From positions 1 through 52,997 of the forward strand of contig JAFXYB010000016.1 in the NCBI GenBank assembly GCA_017541975.1: 52,997 nucleotides of DNA, read 5' to 3'. Below the pieces are notes generated by a model. That model was not told where the DNA came from and did not search any database. It saw only the letters and a program-made list of their open reading frames with translations. Position numbers and translations under genes: made by a program. This stretch comes from a bacterium. GTDB taxonomy: Bacteria > Bacillota_I > Bacilli_A > Izemoplasmatales > UBA1188. Positions 8,636 to 18,283 of the stretch are shown one piece after another. Each line of letters opens with the position of its first letter. Positions within the stretch are counted from its first letter, which is position 1.

Positions 8636-9808
8636 ATGTATAAATTTTTCGGTAGGTTGTTTATTAAAGATTATCTAAATACGAAAGACGAGATGGTTAG
8701 AAGCAAATATGGTTCGATGGCAGGAATTATTGGAATTGTATCAAATCTTCTTTTAGGTTTACTCAAAGTAGTATTTGGAATAATTACACTATCTATTTCA
8801 ATTATCACAGATGCTATAAACAATATTACTGATTCATTATCTTCAATAATCACGACTGTGGGCTATAAATTATCGATTAAAAAAGCTGATGAAGATCACC
8901 CTTTTGGTCACCAAAGGATAGAATTTATATCTGGGTTAATTGTGGCAGTACTAATGTTTTCTATTGCGGCAATATTATTCAAAGAATCAATAACGAAAAT
9001 TATTGAACCTGTAGAATTAAAACTAGATTATGTGACAGTTATCATTCTTGGTGTATCTATCATTATTAAAGTATGGCAAAGCTTCTTCTATAGATCAGTA
9101 TCAAAGGCGATTGATTCTGTGTCACTTAAAGCTTTATCAAGGGATTCATTAAATGATGCAATTTCAACATTATGCGTTTTAATCGGCGCATTAGTATTCA
9201 TTATTTTTGACACAAATGTCGATGGTTATGTAGGCTTATTATTATCGTGCTATGTAATCTATTCATCAATCAAATTAATCTTTGAAGCGAGCAGTCCATT
9301 AATTGGTGAAATACCTGATAAGGATATCATTTTGGGATATAAAAAAGATATTATGTCATATGAAGGAATACTTGGTGTGCATGATATAGTATGCCACTCA
9401 TATGGACCTACAAAACTCTTTATGACTGCACACGCTGAAGTTGATAGTAGAGTACCAATTCTTATATCTCATGAGATAATTGATAATATTGAAAGAGACT
9501 TTAGAGAACAAAAAAATATCGACCTAACAATTCACCTTGATCCAATCGATTATAACGATGAATTTACTAAGAACTTAAGAAATGAAATCCGTAAAAAAAT
9601 CAAAGATATTGATGCTAGATGTGATATTCATGACTTTAGGGTTGTAAGAGGGGAAAATCATACAAATGTTATCTTCGATTGTGAGATACCTGTCGACTTT
9701 AAATACACAAAAAACGAAATGAAAAATATCATAAATGATATAGTAAAAGGTATCGATAGTAGCTACTATGTGGTACTACAAATAGATCAACTATACGATA
9801 GGATATAA
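8636..9808 (+). CDS. Cation diffusion facilitator (CDF) family metal exporter, possibly Mn/Fe type
   Basis: A 390-residue CDF exporter that should use the proton gradient to expel divalent metal. The ATG at 8636 is preferred over an in-frame GTG at 8624 because GAAGGGG lies about 11 bases before the ATG. The membrane domain (about 25-220) carries the CDF signature LSISIITDAINNITDSLSS and HPFGHQRIEF; the C-terminal cytoplasmic domain (220-390) is longer than usual. Aligned by eye to YiiP, the transport site is D59/N63 in TM2 and D170/D174 in TM5 (DSLND), lacking the His typical of zinc exporters; a His-free site is typical of manganese exporters such as MntE. It is divergent from dnaE, convergent with the ABC exporter genes. 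Confidence 0.9.
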   Translation: MYKFFGRLFIKDYLNTKDEMVRSKYGSMAGIIGIVSNLLLGLLKVVFGIITLSISIITDAINNITDSLSSIITTVGYKLSIKKADEDHPFGHQRIEFISGLIVAVLMFSIAAILFKESITKIIEPVELKLDYVTVIILGVSIIIKVWQSFFYRSVSKAIDSVSLKALSRDSLNDAISTLCVLIGALVFIIFDTNVDGYVGLLLSCYVIYSSIKLIFEASSPLIGEIPDKDIILGYKKDIMSYEGILGVHDIVCHSYGPTKLFMTAHAEVDSRVPILISHEIIDNIERDFREQKNIDLTIHLDPIDYNDEFTKNLRNEIRKKIKDIDARCDIHDFRVVRGENHTNVIFDCEIPVDFKYTKNEMKNIINDIVKGIDSSYYVVLQIDQLYDRI

Positions 9809-9812
9809 TAAC

Positions 9813-9845
9813 AAAAATATGGCCATGAAAGGCCATATTTTTTTA
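9813..9845. terminator. Bidirectional terminator between CDF and ABC exporter genes
   Basis: AAAAATATGGCC and GGCCATATTTTT pair around the loop ATGAAA, with A and T tracts on both sides. It can terminate both the plus-strand CDF gene and the minus-strand ABC gene, which ends just beside it. Confidence 0.88.
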
Positions 9846-11735
9846 TTCATATTGAAGCATATAAAGGTTGTAATAACGACCTTTAAGCTTTAAAAGTTCT
9901 TGATGGTTTCCAGATTCAACTATTCTACCTCCATCAACGAACATAATCTTATCGCTATGTTGAATTGTAGATAGTCTATGGGCAACCATAATAGTTGTAC
10001 CAATAGATTTAATTTTCTCTAAACTATCTTGAATTAGAACTTCTGTCTCAGTGTCAATATTAGAAGTTGCTTCATCGAGTATAATCATCTTTGGTTTATA
10101 GACGATTGTACGAGCGAATGATAGCAACTGTCTTTGGCCTTGAGAATAGTTATTACCTCTTTCTTTTACGATTTCATCATAACCATTTTCAAGGTTAGAA
10201 ATAAATTCATGAGCATTTACATACTTACAAGATTCTACTATTTCATCATCACTGATTGTTTCATCTCTTAAAGTGATATTTTCTTTGATTGTACCAGTAA
10301 ACAGGAAGACATCTTGAAGCATTTCACCGATATTCTTTCTAAGTGAATAAATATCGTATTCTTTAACGTTTATTCCATCAACTAATATTTCACCTTTTTG
10401 ACAGTCATAATATCTACCAATTAGTGATAGAATTGTGGTTTTACCAGCACCAGTTGGACCAACAAATGATACTGTTTCACCAGGACTGACATGGAATGAC
10501 ATTCCTTTAATTATCCATTCTTCATCATATTTAAACCAGACATCCTTAAATTCAATTTCACCTCTAAAGTTCTCTACTTTTACAGGATTTTCGCTGATTA
10601 CTATTGATGATTTAGTATCTAGGATTGTATAGATCTTTTCAGCACTTGCAAAGGCACTTTGAATAACGTTATACATCTGGGCAATACTTTGAATTGGATC
10701 AAATAGATTCATATTTAACATTTCAAATGAAGTTAGATTTCCGAGGTCAAAGGCAATCTCAGGATTTAATACATATACTGCACCAAAGTAATATATTAAA
10801 ACATTTGAAATCAAATACAGTGTGTAGATGAATGGTCTAAAGAGTCCAAATAATATCATTGCATTTCTTTGTTCTTTTCGGAGTCTTTCAGATAATTCAT
10901 CAAACTCTTCTTGTTTTGCTTCTTCTTTGTTAAATATTTGGGTAATCTTCATTCCAGATAAGTTTTCTGAAAGATATGAGTTTAATTTAGATCTACAGTG
11001 AGTTATCTTTCTAAATTGAATTCTTGAATACTTTCTAAAGAAGAATGTAGCAACGAATATTAGAGGTATTACTGTAAACACGATTAAAGTTAGTTTAACG
11101 CTTAATAGGAAGAGGAATATTATACCATATATGAGTCTAGTAACTTGTGATAGAAGGTTAACTAATACATTTGTGAAGAGATCTGATAGTGAATTTGTAT
11201 CATTAGTTACTCTTGTGACAAATTTACCAACTGGAGTTTTATCGATTTCGCTGAGTGATAAACGTTCTATATGTTCAAAGAGTTCACCTCTTATATCATA
11301 TAGAATTCTTTGACCGAGTTTATTTAGAGCTATTCCTCTAAAATATGTTATTACAGTGCTTAATAGAATAAGGAAAAGCATGAATAAACATATTTTTGTA
11401 ATATCACCAAAGGTAATAGGTGTTGAGAAACTGAAAACATTACTGATGAAATCACTTGAAACAAAGATTCCTTCAGGATAACCGCCATCAAGCATAGTTA
11501 CTACCCAACCGATGGCAATATTTAAATAGCTTATAAGGAATGAAGAAATAAAGACACTTATAATGATGATTATGAAATTCTTACTATAAGGCTTTACATA
11601 CTTAAAGAGTCTAGACATTAACTCTTTATCGCTAATGCTTCTTGAATCATCTTCACCGTAAAACTCTTTAAGCTTTTCTTTCTTCTCTTTGATTTTAGCT
11701 TCTCTATTAGCTTTTCTTATTTCTTTTTTAGACAT
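9843..11735 (-). CDS. ABC exporter half-transporter with catalytic NBD (heterodimer partner 2)
   Basis: A 630-residue fusion of six membrane helices and a nucleotide-binding domain, of the multidrug/lipid exporter type. A Lys/Glu-rich N-terminal extension (1-45) precedes the membrane domain (about 50-330). The NBD has Walker A GPTGAGKT (426-433), a modified signature SQGQR (531-535 instead of SGGQ), Walker B ILDEA with the catalytic Glu (E555), and the H-loop AHRLS. It overlaps the next ABC gene by 8 bases; that gene has an Asp in place of the catalytic Glu. The pair therefore matches asymmetric heterodimers such as TM287/288, BmrCD or LmrCD. The substrate is not known. Confidence 0.93.
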   Translation of the reverse strand: MSKKEIRKANREAKIKEKKEKLKEFYGEDDSRSISDKELMSRLFKYVKPYSKNFIIIIISVFISSFLISYLNIAIGWVVTMLDGGYPEGIFVSSDFISNVFSFSTPITFGDITKICLFMLFLILLSTVITYFRGIALNKLGQRILYDIRGELFEHIERLSLSEIDKTPVGKFVTRVTNDTNSLSDLFTNVLVNLLSQVTRLIYGIIFLFLLSVKLTLIVFTVIPLIFVATFFFRKYSRIQFRKITHCRSKLNSYLSENLSGMKITQIFNKEEAKQEEFDELSERLRKEQRNAMILFGLFRPFIYTLYLISNVLIYYFGAVYVLNPEIAFDLGNLTSFEMLNMNLFDPIQSIAQMYNVIQSAFASAEKIYTILDTKSSIVISENPVKVENFRGEIEFKDVWFKYDEEWIIKGMSFHVSPGETVSFVGPTGAGKTTILSLIGRYYDCQKGEILVDGINVKEYDIYSLRKNIGEMLQDVFLFTGTIKENITLRDETISDDEIVESCKYVNAHEFISNLENGYDEIVKERGNNYSQGQRQLLSFARTIVYKPKMIILDEATSNIDTETEVLIQDSLEKIKSIGTTIMVAHRLSTIQHSDKIMFVDGGRIVESGNHQELLKLKGRYYNLYMLQYE

Positions 11736-13503
11736 GTTCTACACCTCCTTCCTCTTCGAGTTTTTGGAGATTGTAAATCTGTTTATATATAGCATTATTT
11801 TTAAGCAGATTCTCATGACTATCATATCCTGATAATACACCGCCGTTATCTAAAACGAGTATCTTATCGGCATCTTTTATTGATGATACTCTATGAGCGA
11901 TAAGGATAGTTGTTCTTCCTTTTCTTTCTTCTTTTAGATAAGAGAGGATTTCAGCTTCTGTTTTAGTATCTACTGCAGAGAGTGAATCGTCAAGAATTAA
12001 TATCTTTGGATCTTTGTATAGAGCTCTTGCAATAGATATTCTTTGCTTTTGGCCACCAGATACTGAGACACCTCTTTCACCGAGAATTGTCGAATATCCT
12101 TTAGGGAATTCTGATATATCCTTATGCACTCCAGCAATCTTAGCGTTTTTAATAATTTTATCTGTATCTACTATATTAGAGCTGAAACCGATATTAGATT
12201 CAATTGTATCAGAATATAAGAAATTATCTTGTGGAACGTAGCCGATTAGATTTCTTATATCTTTAATTGAATATTTCATGATATCAACACCATCTATTAA
12301 TAATTCATTTTCATTGACGTTATAAAGACGGAGTAACAGATTTACGAGTGTTGTTTTACTTGAACCAGTCCTTCCAATGATTCCCACAAATTCACCAGGC
12401 TTGATGGTGAATGTAATATCCTTTAAAGCATGTGTAGCTTTAATTGTAGGATATTTGAATGATAAATGGTTGAAGGTTATCTCACCTTTAACATTATCGA
12501 TTGGTACTGGGTTTTCTGCATCAATAAGGTCAGTTTTAGCATTTAAGATTTCATCGATTCTCTTGAGTGATGCCTTACCACGAGAACGAATATTGATGAT
12601 TTCACTAATCGCAAACATTGGCCAAATTAAAGTATCAAAATATTTGATGAAGAGGATTAAAATCGCAATAGATATTTCACCAGTTACCATAGTGAAATAT
12701 GATCCTGCGAAGATAATTGCGAAATATGCACCCCAAATGAATAATTCAATAAAGTTCATAAAGAGTACATCAAATCTTAAATACCTCATATTAGCATCTT
12801 CATTTTCTTTATTTTTCTTCATAAAAGCTTCGTGTTCTTTTCTTTCTCTAACAAAAGCTTTTATAACTCTTATACCTGAAAATGATTCTTGAGTGAAATC
12901 ACTGAGTTTTTCAAAATTATCTTGTCTTGTTTTATATCTCTTTTCAAGAATAACATCAGAAAATAACGCAATTAAAAGTATTAATACGAGTGGTATTAAA
13001 CAGAATATTGTAACCATCACATTTTCGCTGAACATCCTATAAAGAATTATAGATGTTAGGAAAATTGAATCGAATGTTTCCATGATTCCCCAAGCAAATG
13101 ATTCTTCAACTGCTTGAACATCGTTGATATAATAGCTCATTAAGCCACCAACTTTGTTGTCACTATAGAATGTTTGAGATAAAGTTAGGGAGTTCGCAAA
13201 CATCCTATGTCTTAGATCTCTAGCAACTCTATGTCCTATAGACATAAAGCCAAATCTCCACATAAATCTTGAAATGAAGCTGATAATGGCGCAGCCTAAA
13301 AGATAGAGAGCTTGAGTCCCTAAATAATTAGCATAATTATCGAAAGTTAATGTACCTTTATCAATACTATCAATAATATTAGAAGCGATTATTGGTGGGA
13401 TAACGCTTCCGAATATATCTACAACTAGTAATGATACGACACCAATAACGATAAAATACCAATATCTAAGATAATATCTATTAACATTTTTACCAAATAT
13501 CAT
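11728..13503 (-). CDS. ABC exporter half-transporter with degenerate NBD (heterodimer partner 1)
   Basis: A 591-residue membrane-NBD fusion, first gene of the pair. Six helices lie in residues 15-300. Walker A is GRTGSSKT (377-384), the signature VSGGQ (481-485) is canonical, but Walker B is ILDDS with Asp506 where hydrolysis normally needs Glu. In heterodimeric exporters this marks the non-hydrolysing site, completed by the noncanonical signature (SQGQR) of the partner, exactly as found here. The upstream minus-strand neighbour is tRNA-Gln, 44 bases away, with a likely terminator stem between, so the pair probably has its own promoter. An AGGAGA ribosome site precedes the start. Confidence 0.93.
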   Translation of the reverse strand: MIFGKNVNRYYLRYWYFIVIGVVSLLVVDIFGSVIPPIIASNIIDSIDKGTLTFDNYANYLGTQALYLLGCAIISFISRFMWRFGFMSIGHRVARDLRHRMFANSLTLSQTFYSDNKVGGLMSYYINDVQAVEESFAWGIMETFDSIFLTSIILYRMFSENVMVTIFCLIPLVLILLIALFSDVILEKRYKTRQDNFEKLSDFTQESFSGIRVIKAFVRERKEHEAFMKKNKENEDANMRYLRFDVLFMNFIELFIWGAYFAIIFAGSYFTMVTGEISIAILILFIKYFDTLIWPMFAISEIINIRSRGKASLKRIDEILNAKTDLIDAENPVPIDNVKGEITFNHLSFKYPTIKATHALKDITFTIKPGEFVGIIGRTGSSKTTLVNLLLRLYNVNENELLIDGVDIMKYSIKDIRNLIGYVPQDNFLYSDTIESNIGFSSNIVDTDKIIKNAKIAGVHKDISEFPKGYSTILGERGVSVSGGQKQRISIARALYKDPKILILDDSLSAVDTKTEAEILSYLKEERKGRTTILIAHRVSSIKDADKILVLDNGGVLSGYDSHENLLKNNAIYKQIYNLQKLEEEGGVEHV

Positions 13504-13547
13504 ATTAGATCTCCTTAAGAATTAGTACGTTTAAATAAAAAGAGAAC

Positions 13548-13624
13548 TGGCAGGACTAGAGGGTTTCGAACCCCCGAATAACAGGGTCAGAGCCTGTTGC
13601 CTTAAGCCACTTGGCGATAGTCCT
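13548..13624 (-). tRNA. tRNA-Gln (CUG anticodon)
   Basis: A 77-base cloverleaf with an AGGACTA/TAGTCCT acceptor stem, D arm GCC...GGC, anticodon stem ACAGG/CCTGT with loop CTCTGAC (anticodon CTG), T arm GGGGG-TTCGAAA-CCCTC and encoded 3' GCCA. The anticodon reads CAG. The gene is enclosed by complementary flanks (GTTCTCTTTT at 13629-13638 and AAAAAGAGAAC at 13537-13547), which can extend the acceptor stem and, with the 3' T tract, act as a terminator. Confidence 0.93.
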
Positions 13625-13685
13625 AAATGTTCTCTTTTAATAATATCATAAAAACTAGGTTTTTATTCAATAATGTAAAATAATT

Positions 13686-14366
13686 TTATCTTGTTCTGAC
13701 TTTTGCTTCCCTAAAGAAGGAAGGTAGTGACATTATCGATATAATGAGGATTAATGAACCGACAATACCACCAATAAAATATATAGTTCCATATTCAGTG
13801 CCTTGATGTTCGAACATACTAGGCCAGAAAGATATAAAGAAATATACAAAGAATGCAACAGCATCAGCGAAAATAAAACATTTAAGAGAAACAAGTTTTC
13901 TATTCAATTCATCAATATTGCTGTTTGTTCTATTGACTGTTAGTCTCTTAACAAATGTAACAATAGATAGAGCCGCAAGTACGATTAATACAACTGGTCT
14001 TGTCTCACTAGTAAGGAACTTAAAGAAAATCTTTAAAGGTCCTTCATCTTTATATGTGATATTCAATTTTACGATATTGAATATAAATGAATATACCATA
14101 AAGAGCATTATTGCAACTACAGATGGTAGTGAGAAAGGCGCTTTTACAACATACATAGGCGTATAGGCAGAGTGTTCAACTTTATTGTCACTCACAGTTA
14201 TTCTCTCATAAACTGGTTTAGAACACCTTGGGCAGATTTTCTCTCCCTCCTTTAATACTTTTCCACAACTTGGGCACATCATAAAACCAGGAGATAAAAC
14301 TTCGCCACAATTATTACAAACACTTTGACCGAATTCATTTTCTGTACCACATTTTGGACAAATCAA
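13686..14366 (-). CDS. Double zinc-ribbon membrane protein of unknown function
   Basis: A 226-residue protein with two N-terminal zinc ribbons (CPKCGTENEFGQSVCNNCG and CPSCGKVLKEGEKICPRC), giving eight cysteines in four CxxC pairs within the first 50 residues. A short linker follows, then about four hydrophobic segments (roughly 78-100, 122-140, 160-178, 192-216). Such zinc_ribbon_2/DZR membrane proteins are common in low-GC Gram-positives, but their function is unknown. It has its own AGGAGG-like ribosome site and is divergent from the galM operon. Nothing in the neighbourhood (tRNA-Gln downstream) suggests a role. Confidence 0.85.
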   Translation of the reverse strand: MICPKCGTENEFGQSVCNNCGEVLSPGFMMCPSCGKVLKEGEKICPRCSKPVYERITVSDNKVEHSAYTPMYVVKAPFSLPSVVAIMLFMVYSFIFNIVKLNITYKDEGPLKIFFKFLTSETRPVVLIVLAALSIVTFVKRLTVNRTNSNIDELNRKLVSLKCFIFADAVAFFVYFFISFWPSMFEHQGTEYGTIYFIGGIVGSLILIISIMSLPSFFREAKVRTR

Positions 14367-14422
14367 TTCAATTTACCTCCTTTCTACTCATAAAAATATT
14401 ATACAATATTTTTTCTTTTATA

Positions 14423-14431
14423 TGCTATAAT
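14423..14431 (+). promoter_or_regulatory. Extended -10 promoter of the galactose operon
   Basis: TGCTATAAT is a perfect extended -10 (TGnTATAAT) 77 bases before the galM start. The -35 position (about 14403) is a poor match, as is common for extended -10 promoters. A divergent TATAAT on the minus strand (14403-14398) can serve the zinc-ribbon gene. Confidence 0.55.
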
Positions 14432-14507
14432 TTATTTGAAAGAAATAAAAAATGTATAAATTCTATAGATTATCAATTATTTTTATCATTTTTTCTTGCG
14501 AGGTATT

Positions 14508-15512
14508 ATGTATAAAATAGCCAATCATTCTAGGGGACTTAGATTAATTGATTTTTATAATGAAAATAATTTCCATGTAATTTTATCTAATTACGGGGCA
14601 AGTATTTATGAGATTGAAGCTCCAGACAAGAATAGAAAAATGGAATCGGTTACCCTTACACCTCAATATGCTTTTTATTATAGAAGTCCAAAATATGCTG
14701 GGTTATCTGTCGGTAGAGTTCTTGGTAGAATTGAAAAAGGTGAGTTTATAATAGACGGTAGAAAATATAACATTACGCCAAATGATAAAGGAAATCTAAA
14801 TCACAGTGGTGATAATACCTTCGCTTATAAATTCTTCGATTTCAAAATTGAAGAACAAAAAGAATACACAAAAGTTATTTTTAGTTTGAATATAAAAGAT
14901 ATGGAAGATGGATTCCCTGGAGATCTTGAACTGAGAGCAAACTATTTCCTATATCACATTCAAAATAGAATCAAGATTGAGTATCAGGCAATTTCTTCTA
15001 AAGATACTCTTTTGAACATCACTAATCATACATATTTCAATCTCTCTGGCAATCTTAAAAGAGATATTCTTGACCATGAGCTCTCAATCAACAAGGGTTA
15101 TATCGCAAAAATGGATGATGACCTTGTCATCAAACAAATTGAAGTTGTCAGCAAGGAATTCGATTTTAGAAAACCAAAAGAGATTGGAAAAGACATCTAC
15201 TCTGATGCGGTTCTTTTCCCAGCTAAAGGTTATGATCACTTATTTACTGGATCAAAACCACTTCTTTTAACTCTATATGATAAAGAATCTGGTAGATTCC
15301 TTGAAATATCATCTAACTACAAGGATGTCACAATCTACACAAACAATATTACAGATAATACAATCTACGTTGGAAACGTTATTGATTCGCCATATCTTGC
15401 GATTGCAATTGAACCAAATAGGATGAGTAAAATTCTATCTTCTGATGGAATCATTCAAAAAGCAAGAACATTATATAATTATTATATTGATTATTTATTT
15501 GACGTGAGGTAG
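14508..15512 (+). CDS. galM: Galactose mutarotase (aldose 1-epimerase)
   Basis: A 334-residue mutarotase that interconverts beta- and alpha-D-galactose before galactokinase. The ATG at 14508 has GAGGT just upstream; an in-frame TTG four codons earlier lacks a site. Family landmarks are NHSGDN near residue 95, the catalytic-His segment NHTYFNLSG (about 170-180) and the C-terminal catalytic-Glu segment IAIEPNR. It is the first of three tightly linked genes; galT starts 4 bases after its stop. Together they convert galactose to glucose-1-phosphate and UDP-galactose; the epimerase galE is not in this window. Confidence 0.93.
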   Translation: MYKIANHSRGLRLIDFYNENNFHVILSNYGASIYEIEAPDKNRKMESVTLTPQYAFYYRSPKYAGLSVGRVLGRIEKGEFIIDGRKYNITPNDKGNLNHSGDNTFAYKFFDFKIEEQKEYTKVIFSLNIKDMEDGFPGDLELRANYFLYHIQNRIKIEYQAISSKDTLLNITNHTYFNLSGNLKRDILDHELSINKGYIAKMDDDLVIKQIEVVSKEFDFRKPKEIGKDIYSDAVLFPAKGYDHLFTGSKPLLLTLYDKESGRFLEISSNYKDVTIYTNNITDNTIYVGNVIDSPYLAIAIEPNRMSKILSSDGIIQKARTLYNYYIDYLFDVR

Positions 15513-15516
15513 TGTC

Positions 15517-17004
15517 ATGTTATCGATTACTGTTGAGAAACTGATTTACTATGGTAAATGTCATCTTGATTTGATGATGGAAGATGAAATGTATGTTAGA
15601 AATATACTTCTACATTTTTTAAACATCGACGAACCTTATGATGGAGAAATCGATAAAGAATCAATTGAAAATATGACATCTCCTATAGATATCATTAAAG
15701 AACTAAAATCATTGAATGATAAACTATCAGATAATGACATTGATTTCATCTTCTCTCTTCTTACACCAAGACCAAAAGAAATAATCATGAAATTCAACGA
15801 TATTTATGAAAGTCAAAACCCTAGTGATGCAATTGAATATCTTTATAACCTTTCTATCTACAATAACTACATCAAAGAGGAAAGAAATAAAAACATCGAA
15901 TGGGTTTTTGAAGGCGATATTTCAAATTTCCTCGTTTCTATCAATATGATGAAAACGGAAAATACTAGAAAGAAAGATGATGAATCTTATCCAAAATGTG
16001 AACTATGTAGTTCAAATGTTGGGTATTATGGCAAAAACAACGATGATTCAAAATCAAATCTAAGAATTGTTCCATTAAATATCATGAATGAAGAATGGTT
16101 TTTAGAACCATCAGCTTACGCACATTATAATAAACATATGCTTCTTGTAAGTAAAGAGCATACAAGCGTTTATACAAATAAGAAAACTATTGAAATAGAA
16201 CTTGATTTTTTAGACAAATTCCCACACTTGTTTATTGGAGCTAATCCAGATATTGAAAGGGTTGGAACAAAAAATCTCAATCATATGCATTTTGAATGTG
16301 GCGATGATACTCTCCCAATAATGAATGCCAAAATAAGATATAACTTGAAGAAAAAAGAAATCCCTGATTCAGAAATATCTTACCTTGACTGGTATACTTC
16401 TTGTTTCATGATTAAGTCAAGAAATAAAAACTCTATTGCTACTTTGGCAGAACTATTCATCCAAAGTTTCGATAATTACGATGATGATTCAATTAATTTA
16501 ACTTCTAAAGATGATAAAGCAAAATATAGTTCTGTTGCTACTCTCGCAATAAAGACTGATGATATATACATCTTATATCTCATCCCAAGAAACAATAGAA
16601 TTATAAGCGCATATCCAAATGGTATATTTAATACGAGAAATGAAAACACAAATATTAAAGATGACTATATTTCATTAAAAGAATCCTGTGGCTTATTCTT
16701 CCTTCCAAGTAGATTAAATGAAGAAATAATGCTTATTGGAGATATTATCTCCACAAACTATTATTCTATTTCGGATATGATTAGTAAGAATAATTCTTTA
16801 GAAAAACATCTACAATTAATTAACAATCTTCTTCTAAAATACGGAAGAAAGAAATCTAAAGAAACCGCATTAGAATTAGTAAAATATGAAATCGGTAAAT
16901 TATGCGAAAAAATTCTATCTAACACAAGTATTTTTAAAGATACGATTGATGGTCAAATAGCCTTATTCAAGTTTATTGATAGTTTAATGTTAGAGGTAAA
17001 GTAA
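15517..17004 (+). CDS. galT: UDP-glucose--hexose-1-phosphate uridylyltransferase, Firmicutes (class II) type
   Basis: A 495-residue GalT of the long Firmicutes class, exchanging UMP between UDP-glucose and galactose-1-phosphate. The class pattern is seen: YPKCELCSSNVGYYG (metal/structural cysteines), W...PSAYAHYNKHMLLV, FPHLFIGANPDIERVG, and the active-site His-x-His in LNHMHFECGDD, where most class II enzymes read SHDHFQGG. The changed residues around the HxH are noteworthy, but the histidines remain. It lies between galM (4 bases) and galK (1 base), ribosome site GAGGTAG. Confidence 0.92.
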   Translation: MLSITVEKLIYYGKCHLDLMMEDEMYVRNILLHFLNIDEPYDGEIDKESIENMTSPIDIIKELKSLNDKLSDNDIDFIFSLLTPRPKEIIMKFNDIYESQNPSDAIEYLYNLSIYNNYIKEERNKNIEWVFEGDISNFLVSINMMKTENTRKKDDESYPKCELCSSNVGYYGKNNDDSKSNLRIVPLNIMNEEWFLEPSAYAHYNKHMLLVSKEHTSVYTNKKTIEIELDFLDKFPHLFIGANPDIERVGTKNLNHMHFECGDDTLPIMNAKIRYNLKKKEIPDSEISYLDWYTSCFMIKSRNKNSIATLAELFIQSFDNYDDDSINLTSKDDKAKYSSVATLAIKTDDIYILYLIPRNNRIISAYPNGIFNTRNENTNIKDDYISLKESCGLFFLPSRLNEEIMLIGDIISTNYYSISDMISKNNSLEKHLQLINNLLLKYGRKKSKETALELVKYEIGKLCEKILSNTSIFKDTIDGQIALFKFIDSLMLEVK

Positions 17005-17005
17005 A

Positions 17006-18226
17006 ATGTCAAATATTGAAAAAATATATGGTTCAAAAAAACAATGGTATTTAAACAGAAAAGATAAAGTTTCTGATGACTTCTTCAATCAATTTAAAGA
17101 ATATCCAAACTACTTTTTCTCATCTCCAGGTAGAATCGAAGTACTAGGAAATCATACAGATCACAATAATGGTCTTGTAATGGTTAGCGCAGTTGATCTC
17201 GATATTTTCGCTGCAGTTAAACCACGAAAGGACAACCAAATTGTGCTAAATAGCGAGGGATATTCAAATAAAATTATCATTCAAATAGATGATTTAGAAA
17301 TTAAGGATAATGAAGAAGGAAAGAGTGAAGCCTTAATTAGAGGAATACTTTATAAATTCAAAGAACTTGGTTATAACATCGGTGGTTTTTCTGCCTCAAT
17401 GACATCTAACATATTCAAGGGCGCAGGTCTATCATCAAGCGCAGCCTTTGAATTATTAATCTGTCAAATCTTAAACTTCATATATAATGATAATAAGATT
17501 GCCGAAATTGAACTTGCGAAGATTAGTCAATTTGCTGAAAATAAATATTTTATGAAACCTTCTGGCCTATTAGACCAAACAGGAATTGCCCTTGGTGGAT
17601 TCAACTTTGTAGATTTCAAAGATGTAAATAACCCACAAGTAGAAAACTTCAGTTTTTCTTTAAAAGATTATCGTATTGTTTTAATAAACACTGGTGGTTC
17701 ACATGCAAATCTAACAAAGAATTATGCTGCTATTAGAGAAGATATGCAAAAAGTTGCACAATATTTCAAGAAAGAAACATTAAGGGAAGTATCAGAAAAA
17801 GAATTCTATGATAACCTCTACTTCATAAAGAAAAAGTTAGGTGGTAGGGCAATCCTTAGATCGATGCATTACTTTGAAGAAAACAAGCGTGTTAAAGAAG
17901 CTTATGAAGCATTAAAGAATAACGATATTCAAACATTCTTCAATAAAGTAAATGAAAGCGGTAAGTCATCATATGAAATGCTTCAAAATTGTTACATCGA
18001 TAAAGATACTAAACAAGGTATCGCACTTGCCTATAACTTAGGTAAAAAATGGATTAAGAATGGTGCTATAAGAGTTCATGGTGGTGGTTTTAAGGGAACA
18101 GTAATCGCTTATGTACACGTTGATGAACAAATAGATTTCATCGAAAAAATGAAAAATATCTTCGGTGAAAGACACGTTACTAAAGTTAATCTAAGACCGC
18201 TTGGGGCATCGATAATTGAAGAATAA
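17006..18226 (+). CDS. galK: Galactokinase
   Basis: A 406-residue GHMP-superfamily kinase that phosphorylates galactose at C1 with ATP. The galactokinase signature is GRIEVLGNHTDHNNGLV (near residues 42-58), the ATP loop is FKGAGLSSSAAFE, the catalytic Asp lies in KPSGLLDQTGIALGG, and the C-terminal motif is GGGFKGTVIAYV. It starts one base after the galT stop and ends the operon before a bidirectional terminator. Length and motifs are normal for GalK. Confidence 0.96.
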   Translation: MSNIEKIYGSKKQWYLNRKDKVSDDFFNQFKEYPNYFFSSPGRIEVLGNHTDHNNGLVMVSAVDLDIFAAVKPRKDNQIVLNSEGYSNKIIIQIDDLEIKDNEEGKSEALIRGILYKFKELGYNIGGFSASMTSNIFKGAGLSSSAAFELLICQILNFIYNDNKIAEIELAKISQFAENKYFMKPSGLLDQTGIALGGFNFVDFKDVNNPQVENFSFSLKDYRIVLINTGGSHANLTKNYAAIREDMQKVAQYFKKETLREVSEKEFYDNLYFIKKKLGGRAILRSMHYFEENKRVKEAYEALKNNDIQTFFNKVNESGKSSYEMLQNCYIDKDTKQGIALAYNLGKKWIKNGAIRVHGGGFKGTVIAYVHVDEQIDFIEKMKNIFGERHVTKVNLRPLGASIIEE

Positions 18227-18227
18227 T

Positions 18228-18267
18228 AAAAAAATAGTTTTGTGAATTAACACAAAACTATTTTTAT
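18228..18267. terminator. Bidirectional terminator between galK and the MFS gene
   Basis: AAAAATAGTTTTGTG and CACAAAACTATTTTT form a 15-bp stem around a six-base loop, with A/T tracts on both sides, between two converging genes. Confidence 0.9.
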
Positions 18268-18283
18268 TGTGAATTATTATTTA

